Of a stretch of 64,000 nucleotides of DNA, positions 62,504-64,000 are shown piece after piece. Below the pieces are notes generated by a model. The model had not been told where the DNA came from, did no database searches, and was given only the letters and a program-made list of their open reading frames with translations. A program made the translations under genes and the position numbers. How positions within the stretch are numbered: the stretch's first letter is position 1; the number at the start of each line of letters is the position of its first letter. The stretch is from contig NZ_QRBF01000006.1 of NCBI RefSeq assembly GCF_003363265.1, positions 232,120 to 296,119 on the forward strand. The letters run 5' to 3'. Source of the DNA: Dyella psychrodurans (GTDB lineage: Bacteria; Pseudomonadota; Gammaproteobacteria; Xanthomonadales; Rhodanobacteraceae).

Positions 62504-64000
62504 GTGTCATCACCTTCCCATGCCCCGGCGGCACGATGGTCACTGCTGTGGTTGCTCGCCCTGGGCCTGCTTCTGGGCTTTGCGTTCCAGGGTACGCGCG
62601 GCCTGTATAGCCCTGACGAGGGGCGCTATGTCGACGCGGCGCTGGAAATGCTCGATTCGGGCAACTACCTCGCGCCGGCGTATAGCCCCGATGAAGTGAA
62701 TTTCTCCAAGCCGCCCACCACGTACTGGTTCATCGCGGCGTCGTTCAAGTTGTTCGGCCGCAACACCTGGGCGGCACGCGTTCCCTACGGGTTGGCTTTC
62801 CTGGCCACGCTGCTGCTGATTTACGGCATGGGGAAACGGCTGGTTCCCGATAAACCGTGGCTGCCCGCCCTTATCTACGCCTGCTCGATCTTCCCGTTCA
62901 TGTCGAGCAACATCATCAGCACCGATGTCTTCCTGGCGCTGTGCGAGGCGGTGGCGATGCTCGGCTTCGTAGGCGCCGCGTTCGGCGACGACGAAGGCCG
63001 GCGCAAGCGCAATGTGTTGCTGATGTGGATCGGCTGGGGACTGGCCTTTCTCACCAAGGGACCGCCCGGCCTGATGCCGCTGCTGGCGGTGATTCCGTTC
63101 ATCGCCAGCCGCGACGGCTGGCGGGGCCTGCGCCGGTTCTTTCCGCTGGCCGGCATTGTGCTGTTCCTGGCGATCGGCCTGTCCTGGTATCTGGTGGTGA
63201 TCCTGCGCTACCAGGGCCTGCTGCAGTATTTCCTGCAGCAGGAGGTGTACAACCGGCTGTTCACCGGCGCGCACCATCGGCACGCGGGCTTCTTCGGCTG
63301 GATCGTCGTGTACGTGCCCACGCTGGTGCTGGGCATCGTTCCGTGGTGGCCGGGTCTGGTTCGCGGCATACGTTGCGCGTTGTCAGAAGGTACGTGGAAG
63401 ACGTGGAAAAACACGCATTCGGCCGAGCTTTTCCTGCTGATGTGGTTCGTCATCCCGTTGGTGGTGTTCTGCCTGGTGCAGTCGCGCCTGCCGCTCTACG
63501 TGCTGCCGCTGTTCATACCGCTATCGCTGCTGCTGGCGCTTGAAATACGCGAGCGCGTCGACTTGGGCAAGGTTCGGCAGCGCGTGTGGCTGGGTGCGTG
63601 GATCGTCTTGCTGCTGGCGGTGAAAGGCGTCGCCGCGTTCGCATGGCATCCCCCGGTCGACAATCGCGATGCCGCGCGAGAACTGGCTACGTTCATGCCG
63701 CCCGAACACTATCGCGCGCTGGTATTCGTCGAGGACACCGATCAGAGCTACACGATCGAAGAGGCCACGCCATGGGGCGTTCGCCTGTACCTGGATAAAC
63801 CGGTCTACGGCATCCCGTGGCGCGCGCCCCAAGCGGCGGCGGGGATATGTCATGCTTTGCGTACAGCGGGTTCCACGCTGGTGATCGTGGATGCTGACTT
63901 CAAGCCCGAGGATCTCAAGCCGGCCTTGGCACTCTGCCCTCCCAGTCGGGTGACCCCGCTCGGGGCGTGGCGCGGCCAGGCGGTCGAATGGATCCAGATG
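62504..64000 (+). CDS. ArnT-like (GT83/PMT family) glycosyltransferase, cut by the window edge
   Basis: The first 499 residues of a polytopic inner-membrane glycosyltransferase; it has no stop before the window end. GTG start at 62504 with AGGA 9 bases upstream. Signature pieces: YSPDEGRYVDAALEML (catalytic Asp38/Glu39 of the periplasmic loop), NFSKPPTTYWFIAASFKLFG, MSSNIISTDVFLALCEAVAM, FLTKGPPGLMPLLAVIPF and at least nine membrane segments. ArnT-type enzymes move a sugar from a polyprenyl carrier to lipid A or a glycan on the periplasmic side. It is cotranscribed with two LAB_N proteins. Confidence 0.9.
   Translation, partial: MSSPSHAPAARWSLLWLLALGLLLGFAFQGTRGLYSPDEGRYVDAALEMLDSGNYLAPAYSPDEVNFSKPPTTYWFIAASFKLFGRNTWAARVPYGLAFLATLLLIYGMGKRLVPDKPWLPALIYACSIFPFMSSNIISTDVFLALCEAVAMLGFVGAAFGDDEGRRKRNVLLMWIGWGLAFLTKGPPGLMPLLAVIPFIASRDGWRGLRRFFPLAGIVLFLAIGLSWYLVVILRYQGLLQYFLQQEVYNRLFTGAHHRHAGFFGWIVVYVPTLVLGIVPWWPGLVRGIRCALSEGTWKTWKNTHSAELFLLMWFVIPLVVFCLVQSRLPLYVLPLFIPLSLLLALEIRERVDLGKVRQRVWLGAWIVLLLAVKGVAAFAWHPPVDNRDAARELATFMPPEHYRALVFVEDTDQSYTIEEATPWGVRLYLDKPVYGIPWRAPQAAAGICHALRTAGSTLVIVDADFKPEDLKPALALCPPSRVTPLGAWRGQAVEWIQM

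Overview
The window is high-GC proteobacterial chromosome. TonB-dependent receptor, peptidase M61, GlxA-type AraC regulator, NarL-type two-component pair, ahpC/ahpF, aaeXAB-like efflux genes and many secreted glycoside hydrolases point to a gammaproteobacterium of the Xanthomonadales/Rhodanobacteraceae type (Dyella, Luteibacter or Rhodanobacter-like). This placement is inferred from gene content; no rRNA or other marker lies in the window. I recognise no tRNA, rRNA, CRISPR array, insertion sequence or phage gene.

Layout. 0-5.7 kb: the first codons of an exported protein at the left edge, then a very large secreted RHS/YD-repeat protein whose C-terminus is four fibronectin-III-like modules instead of a toxin. 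5.9-12.7 kb: GlxA-type regulator divergent from a short-chain dehydrogenase, a methyltransferase/flavin-reductase-like operon, a secreted M61 peptidase with PDZ domain, and two small hypothetical genes, one with zinc-ribbon cysteines. 12.8-19.8 kb: a secreted clan-D-like glycoside hydrolase, an AraC/VOC pair, a sterol-desaturase-family membrane protein, a possible C-rich small RNA, and a LysR regulator divergent from an aldo/keto reductase. 19.9-26.4 kb: an autotransporter with five exact-length 270-bp tandem repeats, convergent with a NarL-type histidine kinase/response regulator operon. 26.7-33.2 kb: an aaeXAB-like efflux operon with its own outer membrane factor and a divergent LysR gene. 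33.4-38 kb: small metabolic and stress genes, a stand-alone GGDEF domain, and an exported Thr-rich protein next to an outer-membrane barrel. 38.1-40.5 kb: ahpC and ahpF with an OxyR-like site upstream.

40.6-55.7 kb is a carbohydrate-utilisation locus: a GH79-like enzyme, LacI regulator, Oar-type TonB-dependent receptor, glucoamylase-family (PF10091/GH144-like) hydrolase, ABC sugar importer (binding lipoprotein, two permeases, convergent ATPase), GH1 beta-glucosidase and GH39 enzyme. A LacI-type palindrome occurs twice before lacI and once before the GH39 gene, and a related palindrome precedes the GH1 gene, so the ends of the locus look co-regulated. The inferred flow is outer-membrane uptake through the receptor, periplasmic cleavage by the exported hydrolases, inner-membrane import by the ABC system and final cytoplasmic hydrolysis by GH1.

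55.9-64 kb: a nitronate monooxygenase, a ClpP-like periplasmic protein in which the usual nucleophile serine is glycine, a V4R-domain protein, an exported aldose epimerase, about 900 bases without a recognisable gene, then two tandem tiny LAB_N membrane proteins translationally coupled and followed by an ArnT-like glycosyltransferase that runs off the right edge.
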